DNA from: Prosapia bicincta
Taxonomy: Eukaryota; Arthropoda; Insecta; Hemiptera; Cercopidae
Assembly (NCBI GenBank): GCA_036971475.1
Contig: JBAIZL010000006.1
Coordinates: forward strand, 66,325,898-66,389,897
Reading direction: 5' to 3'
DNA: 64,000 bases
The stretch's first letter is position 1. Every line of letters begins with the position of its first letter. The notes under the pieces are model-generated. The model searched no databases, was not told where the DNA came from, and saw nothing but the letters and a program-made list of their open reading frames with translations. Positions 22,980 through 35,830 of this stretch are shown here, piece after piece. A program made the position numbers and the translations under genes.

Positions 22980-25900
22980 GTACCTTATTGTTTTAAATAA
23001 TCGTAGAACAGAGTGGATAGCAAATATCAATCCTAAATATAGCTTGATTAAAGTCTGGTTTTACTCTGTAATCCATTTACCCTTGTCGTTGATTATAACG
23101 ATTAAACTTTGTAATAATTTTTAAGAGAGTGACTCAACTCAGCCCGCACAGATTTTACTCAGATAAAGATTCAACATGGAATCTTCAAAAAAATGTTTGT
23201 AACAATCCTGGGAAATGTAATTGAAAATGATACGAAATCAGTTTTATATGTTAAACGCACTGCATGTCCCTATATGTAATCACAACCCTTGACACGCCCT
23301 TAGTGTTTTGTAATTCCCGTTCTCTAAATTATGTCTTCACCTCTCTTTTCCCTTTATTCTTAATTGCTTGTTTGATCATTAAAATTACCTTTATTGGTTT
23401 TCTTTCGGCAGCCGTTTTAACTAAATACTTATTGTTATTCATCGCGGTTGAATTGAAACACTGGGAGAACAATTTAGATAATAAACTATTATAAAGAATG
23501 GTATAAAATTTTTAAAATATTCCTTTGTTTCTCAAAGACTGGCTGTTAAAATATGTTTAAACCTATAGACCACAACTTTTAGAATTGTAGTACGAACAAA
23601 CTTTTGACATATATTAAAAATGTGAAAAAAAGCATTTGTGAAAAAATAGTTGACAGTAATTCTTAACTACCTTTATTATTAAATAATTATTATCTAGTTT
23701 GTAATATCTTCATTTAGTTAAATAATTTTGCACTTTAATATAAAAGTGATTTGTGAAGAGACTCACAGTAGGTTTGTATGAAAAAGTCACTTGTAAGAAT
23801 GTTAGCTGAAGAAATTTCCGAAAACATCAGGAGGTGGTATAGTAGGAAAACAATTATTACCTTTTGTTCCAAAGAAGTTTTACCATCGAACGAACGATGC
23901 TATCTAAACACAGAAGATATAAGGCGTTTAAATCTTACTTTAATTTCATAAAGCTAAAGTACCATGTAAGCAAACATACAGAGACTGTAGTCGTTTCGAT
24001 TCATATAAATTTGATGTTTCTGTAGCTAATGATAGCAATTTATCAGGATAGAAACTGAAACGGAAATACAACTAGGAAATATAGTCAACACATCCTTGAT
24101 GATTCCTTGTAAGTAGTGAAGGCGTTTCTAAAACATAAAACTTGTACGCAAATAGAAAAGAAGGCAAGAGTAACAATAATGATTGGATGATTTTAACGGA
24201 CGCATTGAATGAATGACGCTACTGGTGTACTAAATGGCGAAGAGTATACTGACGATAATGACAGATGATTCCCTAAAATATAAGAGTGATCACAAATAGT
24301 GGACCTAGCTCATGAGAAAATTGAAATTACGCTATGATCACAAATTAAAAGCGAACCACGTTATGAAGCGACAGCCAGCTCGTCTATTAGTGAGACTAGA
24401 ATGTAGTTCATAGTAGAATATAAATCTCAAAAACTAACAATGCAAAACAAGAACAGATTTTAAAAAAACGAAAGTCAATTAGAGAAAAATTAGTAAAATC
24501 CATGAAGAAAAGAAACGACTTTAGTATAAAAACATAAAATTTATGAAATTGTTACAAATAGGAAATAAAAAATGCAAATTCCCTAAACAATCCCCCATTC
24601 GCTGAATATTTACAACTTTATAAAAGCTGGCTATATTTTATGGAATTTTTACTCCCAGCAGACAATTCCCGCGCCTTCACAAAGTGCAAATTTATTGGTC
24701 GCGAGCTTAACCTGGACTCTAAACGCAAATCCTTGTATATTGGGGATAAATTTATATTTCCTCTCACAAAATCGTCTGGTTGCTGTATTGCATTGCGATG
24801 ACGTCATTCTCGAAAGGGAAGCTCGTACTGTGTGTGAAGTGAGACTTGCACATTAAAAGTGTCGATGACAAAATCTATGTCTTTATGGTCGAGAGATCTA
24901 TGACTTTCATTCCAATTTTCGGTTTCTCTATATATATACCCTGTTTTATATTTAATGCTAAGAAATGGAAACATGCAATAAAATACAATAATTTAATGAA
25001 CATAACTGGATTTGATGAAATGAATGTAACCAAGAATTTCTCAATAAATGTAATGGGGAGGTGAAATAAAATAAAAATATAATTTTGCCAGAAGTACATA
25101 AAATTATAATTAATTTAACCACTAACCCAACTCCCTCTTCAATTTTGATTTCCTCTATTACACACGTCCCATCAAAAGTTAAAAACTGTAATAAAGCTTC
25201 AATGTCTAAATATAAAATGAAATTCATGATTTTAAGGGCCTGATTTGTCCAGAGTAACATGAAGACGGGTGCAGTTCGATGAATTTATTTCTATCTTAAA
25301 GAAGCTAAATTTTTACTTCTAAAAGGTCATGAGAAAGTAAAATAAGTAGTTGGTAATATTTTATAAATAAATAATTTTTATGAATTTTTTATTTTAGGTT
25401 TTGTACATAATTTATGAGTTTCTCAATGGCCTGATTACATGTGCATTGTAATGTGTTTATACTTACTGAGTAATGTGTTCAATTTATTTCTGAGTACTAT
25501 CAATCTAATCAATCAGCCAATCCCAGAATCTTCAGGAAAGAATAAATCACCAATAGACACACAGTAAAATCTTTACCAAGGTTTGGTAAAAGTAAGCCCA
25601 CGAAAACAAAGCAACTCTTGTAGTTACTGTTCTGGTTGAAATGGTAGTTTCTAGTAGTGTGGAGTACAAACGCATGATGTATACCATTTATGGAGATATT
25701 AATTCAAACTTTTGTATATTTTAATCTTCGCAAATATAAAAAATTAAATAATATTTCAGCTGTGAAGGCTTTAAACTCCATAACCTAGGAATTCAAACGC
25801 AATACATTATCAATACTATACATTTTTCTAAAATATTGTTAAAAATATGAATGAAATCCAACAATTTTTAATCGATTTATTTTACTTTACCCAAACCTAT

Positions 25901-25990
25901 ATAAGGGTTGACATGACTTTATTGGTATAAATTGTGGGTATATTCCTTTTTTTTATTTATAACCTATATAACAAGAAAACATACACCATA
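22980..25990. other. Intergenic AT-rich stretch with one promoter-like patch
   Basis: No gene recognised. At 24680-24840 a patch combines ATTGGTCGCGAGC (reverse CCAAT box), a perfect CRE octamer TGACGTCA (24799-24806) and a slightly higher GC content. This resembles a promoter, but no coding exon follows that I can identify. The open frames at 22870-23124, 23264-23494, 24846-25064 and 24875-25260 have no recognisable domain. Confidence 0.4.
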
Positions 25991-25998
25991 TTTACCAT

Positions 25999-26167
<169 letters not shown>

Positions 26168-27700
26168 ACACAGCGGTATGACATACTGCGTTAAGGCTTG
26201 AGCAAGTCATAAATAATTTATTCTCAGCTTATATATTGTTTAGTTTATAATCATTGTCCAAACTCAATTTCTAATGATGACGTAATTACCTATATAGGCC
26301 TACATTAATCGTGATAATTTGGCAGCATGTCATTCAGTGGTGGCTCTTATGCTAAGTAGTGGCTTTAAGTGTACGTAATGGGTGAATATTCCCCCTGAGC
26401 GTACTTAAACGAAGACCGCAGTAATTTGAGCGTCATGGCTTAGCAGAAAATGTCACTCGTGTGTTTCATGTCTTCGGGATCTCTACGACTTCGGCTTTAT
26501 TCGTCTTCACGATAACAATATGTACACGAATTTGGAAAACATAAATTTTCTCTATTAAACGCTAAATATAACGCTTTTTTCTTTTGTAATTTAAAACATC
26601 ATAAATCGAAATTAAACAGAAATCCGGTATTATGGCTCAAGTGTTGGGACTGAGGCCGTGTTTGTTTCTCATAAGAGTTTACATACATCCAAACGATTAA
26701 AAGATAATAACTTGTTTTTGTATCTGTCGCTTGGGGTTTGTATCCTAACTGTGAGTAGAATTCTAGAAATATATCTCAGTTTATTATATTATTGTAAAAA
26801 ATTTATTATTTTGAAAGCGATCTGAATCATTGTAAGCTGTTTAGTGTGTATAAACTAATTAGTTATAAAGTTCGTTGTAATTTTAAAATAATACTTTAAA
26901 ATATTTTAATAAAACAGTTTCTATTCTTTAATCTTAATATCTGTAAACACGTCCCTTGGGTAGTTGTAGCATTCTGAATGAATACAATGCATTATAAATA
27001 CACTTGCAATAAGTGTTTATGTCACAAGTCAGCTATATATAATATTATATAAGTTCTTTATTAAAATTGACCGGAACCGTTAATCACGAAACCTTATCTG
27101 TATAATATAGCTAATAGAGGTTTTAAAAGAATATAGTAATTAAAAGAATGAAGGTAGTAGAGAACGTTAAATAGATGAAACATGTAATAAACAATAGGTT
27201 TATTCAACAGTGGTATTTTAAATTTGTCAGACGCACATAAGAAAATTTGCATTAGTAAAATTGAAAAAAAATATGGAATTCTTCATCATTATATTAAATT
27301 AATCGCAGATAAACGTTATTGAAATTTAAATTTATATACTTTATTAAGTGATAAAAACATAACATAATTTATGTGAAGGGAAACAGTTGTTCCACAGGTT
27401 AACCTATAAAATAAAATCACCTGTTGTGTTATATCATATGTTAAAACATAATTAAACGAAATGTGAAGACCAAATGAAAAAGGTACGTTTACTAACAGTT
27501 AGCGATTGGTGGAGGCAAGCAGTTAGATTACATTTGTGCAACAACAGCTATAATGAAAACTTGCTCAATTCAACATTCTCAAACATTTACAATTTAAAAT
27601 GAGTTAAAAACAAAAATATGAAAATCTGATACTCAATTCCTATATTGGAAATATATAATAATGTTGTTTTTTGAAAAAAAAAAAGTTTAGATGTTTGGTT
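26168..27700. other. Intergenic, nothing recognised
   Basis: AT-rich with no domain-bearing frame. The last few hundred bases before 27700 show patchy similarity to the sequence upstream of unit B (about 39540-39660), so the duplicated unit may start somewhat earlier than I have drawn it. Confidence 0.45.
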
Positions 27701-28583
27701 AGACTGAAAAATAGAACATTGCATGTTTTGTGGTTCGCGCCTTACAAAATAAATTTCTTCTTCTTTAATAGATGATAATATTCCCATTATATTTGATAAA
27801 ATCGAAAAAAAATTGAATACGGCAGAAGAAACCACTTTTTGAAGTTGAACGTCTTTTTAGAGAATTATTTTCTGCACAGCCTAGAAATCGCAATTTTATT
27901 TATTGGTTTTAAAATATTCTTTTCAAAATAAACACAAGTAGTTAGCTCCTATTCTACACCCGTTCGCTAATATTTTGTGAGTTGCAATGTACATAGAGAA
28001 GTAAAATTAATTTTAGAGAAAGTTAGTGTGATAACTATAAAAATATAAAGGAGGAACCATTTTACTTCAAATTATGTAGACCTCTAGATCTCAACATCTA
28101 GTGTTCAACACCGCCGCTCCCCCAAGAATTCACATTACCTTTTGATTTTCCAAAAAATATTCTTTCAAATCCTTATAAATTCCTTCTTCGACTTTTTAAC
28201 CTTTCTCTCTGTTAGGACTCAGAAAACTTGCAATGGTCATCTTCAATATTGTAGCTATAACTTGACCTATTAAATTTATTTGAATCACCTCTCTTCTTGG
28301 AAAAAGTCTAATTCAATATCTTTGTAAATATTTCTAGGTTAAGCAAAGAATAGAATTATCTGTTTGCGCCATTGAGTGAACCGCCACACAGATTCTCCCC
28401 CAAGTGGTTGAGACGGCTACCAAAAACAATGTTCAGATATAATTATACGAACTTGAAGCGGCATATTATACAATCCCGTGTGCGTTGCTCTATCAGAATG
28501 AGTTTGGGGAGATAATATCATTCACTATAAAAATCCTTCCTTCTGGATTTGGGAAACATGTGTCACAGCGACAACATTTCTGT

Positions 28584-28644
<61 letters not shown>

Positions 28645-28669
28645 TGTGTAGAAAAGGAGAGAGAGAAAT

Positions 28670-28718
<49 letters not shown>

Positions 28719-31301
28719 ATATATACATAAAGTGTTGAATTTAATTTTCTATGAACCAAACACACTACTACAAATTGTTGATATCAATACAAAATACTCA
28801 AAAAACCGTAACATTGATTCATTAAAAATTAATAAACTTTACCAGAGTTTATGCTGTACAATAAGCTTACGTAACCTCTAAACGAATCAATATCCAATCA
28901 ACCTAAACAGTATTTACAGACTCAACATTTAAACGTAAGCGGCGGTCAGTGGTGACGGTAAAAGTGTTTGTTTGTGTAAAATAAAATGCTTCTTTTACGA
29001 CGAAGACCGAGAGAAGGTTTATACATAACGGGGACACTTTGACGGAATAACTGCTGTAAAAGGGAAGTAAAACCCTGCGGTACAAAGAGATCGGAGGTTA
29101 AAAATAATCGATTTGAGTAGTTTTAGGATTTAATAAGAGACATTTTAAATATAGTTTTATTCTTTAGCTGTTGATTTCGTGAATTTAATGATATGAAAAT
29201 TCTCGTTCATTTTTAATTTACAGCTTTCTTTTTGTCTTATGCAAAACATGATTAGTTTTTACACTTTTTACATTTACTTTTTATAATTTATTTGCATTTA
29301 CAATTCTTCATTTTCTTTATTTGTCCTTGGTCCCAATGACGTTAACCGGTGGCTACACAGCGCCTTGTTTTATTCGTGTGAGTCTGCAGTGTATGTATAC
29401 GTGATAGGGTTCGTTTACTTTAATGTAAACCTAATAATATCTAATACCTAAAAACAATAAAAATGTTCACATATCTAATAAAATTAATTTATGTAAGTTT
29501 AACTATCCACCACGTTAAAACAAATGAAAGTGGTACGATTTAATATATTCGTTTTCATCGAAACAAGTAATATAATTTTTGGAAAACCCAATTAAAAACC
29601 TCTTTTGAATTTTGGAAACAGAAACCATCATTATCCGATCAAAGCTTTATATACGATATTTGGTATTAACGGTAGGAATGTTGGTAGGTTTCAGTACTGA
29701 TCGAGGATTTAGCCGAATCGTCAGATTTATTCATTTACTACCATAAAACTGGGATATTAATGGGAGCTAACATCGTAACTCTGCAGATTGTCATCATGTC
29801 TTCTATGCTACACTTTGTAGTTCTGAATAGTGAAACATGAATCAAGAAAACAATTTATCTTCTTAAAATAGTTGTTTTATCATGTTAACGCATAGATATT
29901 GTAAAGCATATTTCAGTAGGGTGAGGTTTAATTATTCACAAAGTGACATTTGCGGGGTGGTGAGATTTATATTTAGGGGAGGCTTAGTTAAACATATAGA
30001 GAACCTACACTCTCATTGCTAGACTGCCCTTAACCTTATTAAAGGGTTAACTGGGTGAAAGTTAAGAGTCTGCCACTGATGTTAACATGAGACTGAAGCA
30101 TTTAAACAGCATGGATCCCCCCTTATCCTTATATCCTGTAGTTATATGGGTAAAGTTTAATGGGACATCGCGTTTTGCGGTTATTCCCTTATAACGTCTT
30201 TGTATATAGGCGTAGTTGGTGATAATACTTTGAAAATCCAATAACAGTTTTTAAATAAATGCAATTTTATAACTTTTCATTATTTCTCTGTTTGTAACGT
30301 AATTGTGCGAGTTTTATCGCCTGTAGGTATTGCTTCAAGTCTCAAAGTAATGCAATAATAAAGGTGGAAACATTTTTATAACAAACTATCAAGCTTCGTC
30401 CTTTCCCTATTAAACGCTAACTTGAAACCTTTATTTCCTCCACTCTCCCTCTTCACCAGTTATTCGTATCTCCTTTTATGCTGCGGTTTTGTTTATTTTT
30501 ATACATTGTGTTTTCATTTATTATTTTCTTTTTCTTTCATTTGTACCCTTTAGATTGTCCATTTTATTATATATACTTATTACATAATGCGAAACACTTG
30601 TTCCTTGCGCAAATGGTCTATTATATGACGTGTAACATTTATGCGAAAAATGTATAAATTGGTCAAAAGAAAAATTACGATACCTTTAATATTTTTTTAA
30701 AAACTTTAATACGATATAACATAACCCTGGGTTGATTAGGAAAGACTACTGTTGAAAATATCAACGGAAAACGTGAAAAAGTAATGTTAAAAAAAGTAAA
30801 AATAAATACAGAGTGCAATTGCAAAGTTTAAAAGTAGAGAGCATTGTTCGCATAGTTTCACTTCATTTACCGACGCAAATTAGTATGATTTCATGTCATA
30901 ATTTGTAATTATTTTATGTATTTGTATTTGGAAATATTGGTGAATATCTAATTAATATTAATTCCAAAGCTATTCATTCATTGTTTACCTTACAGTTCGA
31001 TTGATTGTTATATCCTCTTTTCATTTCCTGGTATACAACTCCGTAAAAATGTCACGTGTTAGTCTCTTTTGCTATCCATTAGTTTCACATTTAAGAATAA
31101 AAGCCTTTTATCTTCGGAGAAGTTATTATTTATTTACTGTTTTCGTTGCCAACCCCAACAGTAACTGACAGTTTAATTTATTACCCCAGATATCTAGGGG
31201 AGGCTGTAAATTCTGCTGCGAATTAATAAACCCACCCCACATTCGGAACAAAGTACGCACGTAACTCTGGGAATCCCATTGGTACAACCTCTGATGCTTC
31301 A
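27700..31301. repeat. Segmental duplication unit A, left part
   Basis: Collinear with unit B (about 39670-42000) and unit C (about 47480-50480). Anchors include GAATACGGCAGAA (27818; B 39752), TGACCTATT with ATTTATTTGAAT (28264; B 40442, C 47695), TTTGCGGGGTGGTGAGATTTATATT (29951; B 40649; C 48871 with changes), GACTGCCCTTAACCTTATTAAAG (30023; B 40723) and CCAACAGT with ACAGTTTAATTTATTAC (31155; B 41866). The segment at about 28440-29890, which contains the (TA)n/(GA)n microsatellites, has a counterpart in C (for example TAAAATAAAATG.TTCTTTTACG at 28978 and 47935) but is absent from B. No open frame is conserved between the three copies, so the unit looks non-coding. Confidence 0.85.
28589..28715. 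repeat. (TA)n and (GA)n microsatellites
   Basis: About 26 TA dinucleotides (28589-28641) are followed after a short spacer by about 20 GA dinucleotides (28675-28715). The minus-strand frame 28493-28765, rich in SL and IY dipeptides, is a translation of these repeats. Confidence 0.97.
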
Positions 31302-31314
31302 TTATGTATGTTTA
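31302..31314. repeat. Target-site duplication, left copy (13 bp)
   Basis: TTATGTATGTTTA, identical to 35383-35395. It brackets the retrotransposon. Confidence 0.9.
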
Positions 31315-31379
31315 TTATAAAAAAAAAAACTCGGAGGGAACTTATCGGTGTAGAGCACTTAGCTGCGGCCTTTGTACTC

Positions 31380-32095
31380 TCTTCCCATCCCTACTACAGG
31401 ACTTGCTTAGTGGATACCTATCTCTTTCCAGAAATCAAGTACCCACCTGATGCTAAACCTTCTGATATCCTCTAGCGTACATACCTGCCAGCTAAACCAC
31501 TTTCTCCTTGCAACTTCCAAAGCAGGGCACACACAGAGTATGTGGATTCGGCTTTCCTCTCGGTCATCGTCTTGAACACAGGGGTCCTAGACCTTCCAGT
31601 TTTGTATTGGAATCCACTGAGATTCCCATGGCCTGTGACCAGCTCTACAGTAACTTTGAGTTGAGATCTACTTAAGGAGAGTAGATCTTTGCCCCATAAG
31701 TTACCCCTTGAGTTATTTACCTTTTTTTGCTAAAGCATCAGCTCTCGCATTCCCTATCCAGCTAGAATGTCCTGGAATCCAGGTTAGGTTGAGCGAATTA
31801 TACTTACTCAGCTCTGCTAGAGAAGCTATAGTCCAGCTACCAGCCTAGAGCTGGTACTAGCCTTACCTAAATCCTTCAGAGTTGCCTGACTGTCCGAGCA
31901 AATCCAGATGATCTTGCCCCTCTTGCCCAGACCCTAGTATGTCCTCAGCATATAGCTTGATCGCGAGCAACTCCCCCTGGAAAACCGAGTTATAGTCTTC
32001 CAGGCGATGACAAAATCTACCTTGGTGTCTCAGTCCACTAAATCCTGCTCCCCCTCTGTCCTTGATCTTGGACCCATCCGTGAACCATATTTCAC
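31380..32095 (-). pseudogene. RNase H domain and C-terminal tail remnant (ORF2)
   Basis: The minus strand from about 32088 reads WFTDGSKIKDRGGAGF (first catalytic Asp in TDGSK), then in shifted frames YNSVFQGELLAIKLYAED (catalytic Glu), a degenerate SGQSGNSEGF where the second Asp is expected, and LNLTWIPGHSSWIGNARADAL (WIPGH and the last Asp), near 31741-31800. A Cys-containing tail follows (RIHILCVPCFGSCKEKV). Several in-frame stops interrupt it. RNase H downstream of RT separates this element from typical Jockey elements. Confidence 0.82.
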
Positions 32096-32318
32096 CATGT
32101 TTGTGTCTACACTTCGCCCATGCCTCTCTTGCAGGAATATAGATTTTGTAATTTCCTTTTTTTCCTTTGAAGAGATAGTAACTTATCCTGAGGTTCTATC
32201 CAGAGCTCCCTCAGTGAATCCTCAAATAGCTGTTTATGACGTTTGCAACTTGTCTTCCACAGCTCGGTATAACTTAGCCGGTATGCAGTTTTTATTACCT
32301 CCATCATAATTTGAAGAC

Positions 32319-33314
32319 TCAAGGATGGAAAATCAACATAACCCTTATGGCCGCAAATGGTGTGCTTCTCCTTGTGGCTGTTATGCCTCTAAGGAAGAGC
32401 CTCTGAACGCAGTTCAGCACTCTTTTACTTGTTTCTCTCTGTGCTCTGACCATCCAGACGATTGTAGCAAAGACCAGCCTCGGCAACACAATGGCAAAAT
32501 AAATCCAAACCATCTGACGTGGACCCAAACCCCATCTCACGCCTATCGTTCCTCTGCATTGCCAGAACGTAGCTATGCTTTTATGCACTCCAGAGTAGCT
32601 TCCTATCCAGACTACCTCCCAGATAATTGACGCTCTCAACGTAGCTTATTTAGGTATTACCAACTTCCTCCTCATCATGAAAAGTCCAATACATATCCCC
32701 TTGTTGTTGATCTGAATCTCAATAAGTCCACAACCGACAACAGTGCAGTCTCCACTGACCTACCAGTTCGGTAGGCGTGTTGGTCCTGATGAAGCGGATA
32801 CTGCTTCAGAGGTCCCACCTTCAAATAGTGGCCCACCAGCCTTTCCAATGTCTTTATTAAGAAAGATGTAAGACTGATAGGTCTGAAGTCCTTTACCTAT
32901 GTGTAACCATTCCTCTCCGGTTGGGGGATAAAGATAACTTTCGGTTTGAGCCACTGACCGGGCGTGTAACCTAGGGCAACACAGCCCCTGAGTAATCCCG
33001 TCAGTGGCGCTATTATTTTTCTCCAAGTAATTTTGTAGTAATGCTGGAGTAATATTATCTAATCCAAGCGCTTTAAAACGCTATAAAGACAGAATCACCT
33101 CTCTAAATTTTTGCGCTGAAATCACCTGCCCAGCAATATTCCAGTCCGCCCTTAGCATACTATGGCGGAGGTTTTGAGCACCGTCTTCTACCGGTATATT
33201 ATTTGGAAAATTGTTACTCATAAGCAGACGCAGGGTTTCCTCTGGGGTGTCAGTAAAGCTACCATCAGCCTTCTTGACCAACTTAAGCTCTCCCCTCGGT
33301 CCTTCTGCTATCAC
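32319..33314 (-). pseudogene. Reverse transcriptase remnant lacking its catalytic core (ORF2)
   Basis: The frame 33314-33081 gives the pre-RT linker (KKADGSFTDTPEETLRLLM). The frame 33026-32760 contains the fingers region (RSVAQTESYLYPPTGEE, then KTYQSY in shifted frames), and an adjacent frame reads LHQDQHAYRTGRSVETAL. Sequence then passes through IQINNKGICIGLF straight into YLGGSLDRKLLW-type sequence and the thumb (frame 32639-32319: CRGTIGVRWGLGPRQMVW, then IVLPRLVFATIVWMV and RVQ-like NCVQRLFLRGITATRRSTPF). The palm motifs A, B and C, including the (F/Y)ADD box expected between these parts, are absent. This indicates an internal deletion of several hundred bases. Confidence 0.8.
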
Positions 33315-33463
33315 CTTAAGCAGTGTAGCAGTGTCACTCAGTGTGCTTGTCTTTGAGCACCACTTTTTCCAAGAAGCACGTTTAACCTCTTTTATATAGT
33401 CACTTCCTGCCAGATCTCCACCGTATTCTTCTTCCTAGCTCTATTAAAGAGCCTTCTAATCTC

Positions 33464-34155
33464 TTACCGTCTTGCCTCTAACTCGCTATTCCACTTGAGC
33501 CTACAACGCCCAGTGTTTATCCGCGAGAGAGTGCATTTTTCCTCAAACGACGTGGAAATTGCAGTCCTGATGGAGGCCTCAGTATTTTCCAGTTCGTTTG
33601 ATGTACCATACTTACTGAAGTCTGTCATCCGTCTCCTCACCGAGGACTTAAAACCTTCCCAGTTTGTCCTTCTCGGGTTTCTAAGCCACACCACATGTAG
33701 GACAACTCCTCTCATTGTAGCAGTAATGATCTGGTGATCAGACATGAATGGTTCATCCGAAACCTGCCAGTCATGCACCCACCTATCCATCTATCTATTA
33801 CAGAAGGTTTTATCTAGTACCTTCATTCTGTTTGAAGTTACAAATGTTGGCTTGGCACCTCTGTTTAAAACTGCAAGGTTTTCTTCAATCAAAATGGCGA
33901 GGAGCTACTCGACTCGCTCATTTGTGTCTGTGCTGCCCCACATCCCACTAACATTCCTATATTCCTTTCCCTGCAGTAACGAACTAACTTACGTAGTTCT
34001 GCAGGGGGTGATTCTCTATTGTGGGCGCAGTAAGTGGAGGCCACGATGAACTCCCGGCACCCACTTACTTCGCTCTTACCTCGAATACTAATCACCGCGA
34101 GGTCCCTGGTTGAGAATTCTTGAATCAGCGTGGCTTCTAGTCCTCTGACTATCAC
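33464..34155 (-). pseudogene. Apurinic-type endonuclease domain remnant (ORF2)
   Basis: The frame 34155-33889 gives RDLAVISIRGK, then REFIVASTYCAH and LRKLVRYCRERNIGMLVGC. This is the middle of an exonuclease-endonuclease-phosphatase (EEP) domain. The frame 33790-33464 gives VSDEPFMSDHQIITATM, the C-terminal SDH motif, then NPRRTNWEGFKSSV. The N-terminal part of the domain is missing. After VGC the sequence goes to GAAQTQ, where the family's Asp/Asn/His catalytic cluster is expected. A shifted frame there reads MWGSTDTNE, consistent with a small deletion and frameshift. The enzyme cannot be active. Confidence 0.85.
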
Positions 34156-34249
34156 AAATGCCCTGTGCTCCTCATGTTCCCCACTTGCGTAGGTGCGCCC
34201 AGCTTGTTACCAGTTCATCAGGCAGGACTGGCTTTGCCTATTTCCCGTC

Positions 34250-34938
34250 CTCGAGCTTAACTGACGTCACCACTTATCTCAGTCATTTGGCCGATTCCTC
34301 TTCAGCACAAATAAATGCTACTCCATCTCTTAAGTATATGTTCCTGAACCACGGAACAAAACCTCTACTAGGAATGCCCAAAATTCGGTCCATGACGGTG
34401 CCCTTATGGTGGTTAAACACCGCATTCTCCATCCTCACTCCTACACTATCCCTAACGGTCACTAGTACCGTCGGTAGGTTGGCGGAGATCGACGAGAGAG
34501 ACGCCCCTCCCGACTCAACAGTCTATTCCTTTTGGCCCCCGATGCTTGAGTAGGATCAGAAGTACTCCTTTCCTTCCTTTTCTTCTCTTTCTTCTGTCGT
34601 ATTAAGGTCCTACTAGATCCACTGGCTTCCGGGACAACAGGGTGGCTTCTAGCCCCAACCCTAGTCAAACCCTTCTGCTTCCTGGACCGGTGTTTCCGAA
34701 AAGGGGGTGGCAATGGTTCTCTGTCCTCCACTTCCGCCTTCTTTGCTTCTTCATGGTAGACAATCCAGAGAGCTTTCCTCCTTTGTGCCCCACTCATTCC
34801 TCCTGTTACCTTCGCAACTGGTTTTCTATCTGTCTCTACGGGGGCCGAAGCCACATACATTGGTACAGATTTTTCGTTAGTTTCTAAGCCCCGACCAGTT
34901 AAATATATTTCGTTTTCGTCTACTATGTGTATTTCCAC
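34250..34938 (-). pseudogene. ORF1-like protein remnant of the retrotransposon
   Basis: The frame 34938-34462 (158 codons) begins MEIHIVDENEIYL and contains GGMSGAQRRKALW followed by a long basic, low-complexity tail (KKEKKRKERS, KRNRLLSREGRLSRRSP). The basic SGAQRRK motif and tail suggest a nucleic-acid-binding ORF1 product. After a frameshift, sequence continues as VRDSVGVRMENAVFNHHKGT, then GIPSRGFVPWFRNIYLRDGV and AFICAEEES, ending in stops near 34290. I see no CCHC zinc knuckle. The second segment could instead be the end of ORF1 or a spacer before ORF2. Confidence 0.6.
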
Positions 34939-35072
34939 GAGCAGCTAGGGAAATAAAGGTCCCCCGCCGCAGAGCCCCGCTCACGGCGGTCAGGCGACTC
35001 AAGTACTCAGGGGTGGCGCCAGGTACCCATGAGAATCAGTTAAAGACCCTCCTTAGCCTGAGGGCCACGAAT

Positions 35073-35382
35073 TTACATCGGCATGGGTCGCATAACACCT
35101 TCAGAACGGGGATGTATATACCCATCCAGACCACCAATCTGGATGGGGGTTGCTTCTTGGTTGCCACCCGCAATTGAAGGGCAGGGTGAGAGCCGGGCGG
35201 ATAATAGCCCATCAAGTTCTAGGACTGATGGTTCCTTTTTTTCAGCCACTTTCATGCACTCACATATTTGCCTGGACTTCCCGTTTATAGGGAGACACTT
35301 ACGTACAGCTCCGTTCCATCCATCGCCAAAGCGCGGAATAATCCTCTCCACCACGTCAAGGTCATGCAGCTCATATGAGAGG
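35073..35382 (-). pseudogene. 5' region of the retrotransposon
   Basis: An open frame runs through this region: ELHDLDVVERIIPRFGDGW, then CECMKVAEKK and LELDGLLSARLSPCPS, to a stop at 35073. The same frame extends past the element's end into flanking DNA (to 35456), so its upstream ATG is not part of the element. I do not recognise a domain. It may be 5' UTR or the beginning of ORF1. Confidence 0.5.
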
Positions 35383-35395
35383 TTATGTATGTTTA
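35383..35395. repeat. Target-site duplication, right copy (13 bp)
   Basis: TTATGTATGTTTA, identical to 31302-31314. Sequence resumes at 35396 with CTTGTAACATAAATTGG, collinear with unit B near 42014. Confidence 0.9.
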
Positions 35396-35543
35396 CTTGT
35401 AACATAAATTGGTATAAAGAATAAACATGTGAAAAGGCTGGGGTACAAAAACACAATCGCCCACAGGGTAGATATTATTAAAGCCTGTATCAATACAGCG
35501 ACAGATATCATATGCACACTTTCTTGTAAGTTTCTACGAAATG

Positions 35544-35594
<51 letters not shown>

Positions 35595-35830
35595 AATTCT
35601 CACAATACTATATTTAAAGCATAATTTTCTCGGAAAGATGTGATTTCCCAGTTTACGAAAACCCATACTATTTTTAAGATTCTTTTTCGTAGAATCTACA
35701 GATACTGTATTAATTTAACGAAAGGGTGGTACATAGGGAGAATTAGTATTTATTTATATTTTCAACTACGTGTTTGATTGGTATTACTATCAATGTACTA
35801 AATCCTTTATAGGCATTTATTATAAGTATT
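35396..35830. repeat. Segmental duplication unit A, right part
   Basis: Continues unit A after the retrotransposon. TATAAAGAATAAACATGTGAAA (as two halves at 35414-35435) matches unit B at 42029-42050. CGCCCACAGGGTAG is at 35458 and 42074. TTTACGAAAACCCATACTA matches TTTACCAAAACCTATATTA in B (42236). A (TA)n run at 35548-35590 interrupts it. Similarity to B and C fades at about 35830. Confidence 0.8.

Larger units (their letters stand above)
31315..35382 (-). mobile_element. Non-LTR retrotransposon with RNase H, internally deleted, minus orientation
   Basis: A 4.07-kb insertion in unit A, absent from the matching positions of unit B (about 42005) and unit C (about 50490), bracketed by perfect 13-bp target-site duplications. 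Reading the minus strand, remnants occur in the order 5' region (35382-35073), ORF1-like protein (34938-34250), endonuclease (34155-33464), linker and reverse transcriptase (33314-32319) and RNase H (about 32095-31720). It ends in a T-run plus ATAA. This order is that of two-ORF elements of the I/R1/LOA-like group; Jockey proper usually lacks RNase H. The copy is full length at both ends but lacks internal blocks: the first part of the endonuclease, its central catalytic cluster and the reverse-transcriptase core. It also has many stops and frameshifts. The clade assignment is my inference. Confidence 0.92.

Noticed and set aside
24680..24845. Promoter with CCAAT box and CRE
   Set aside because: Motifs are present, but no exon or transcript-like feature follows. 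Mentioned only as a promoter-like patch.
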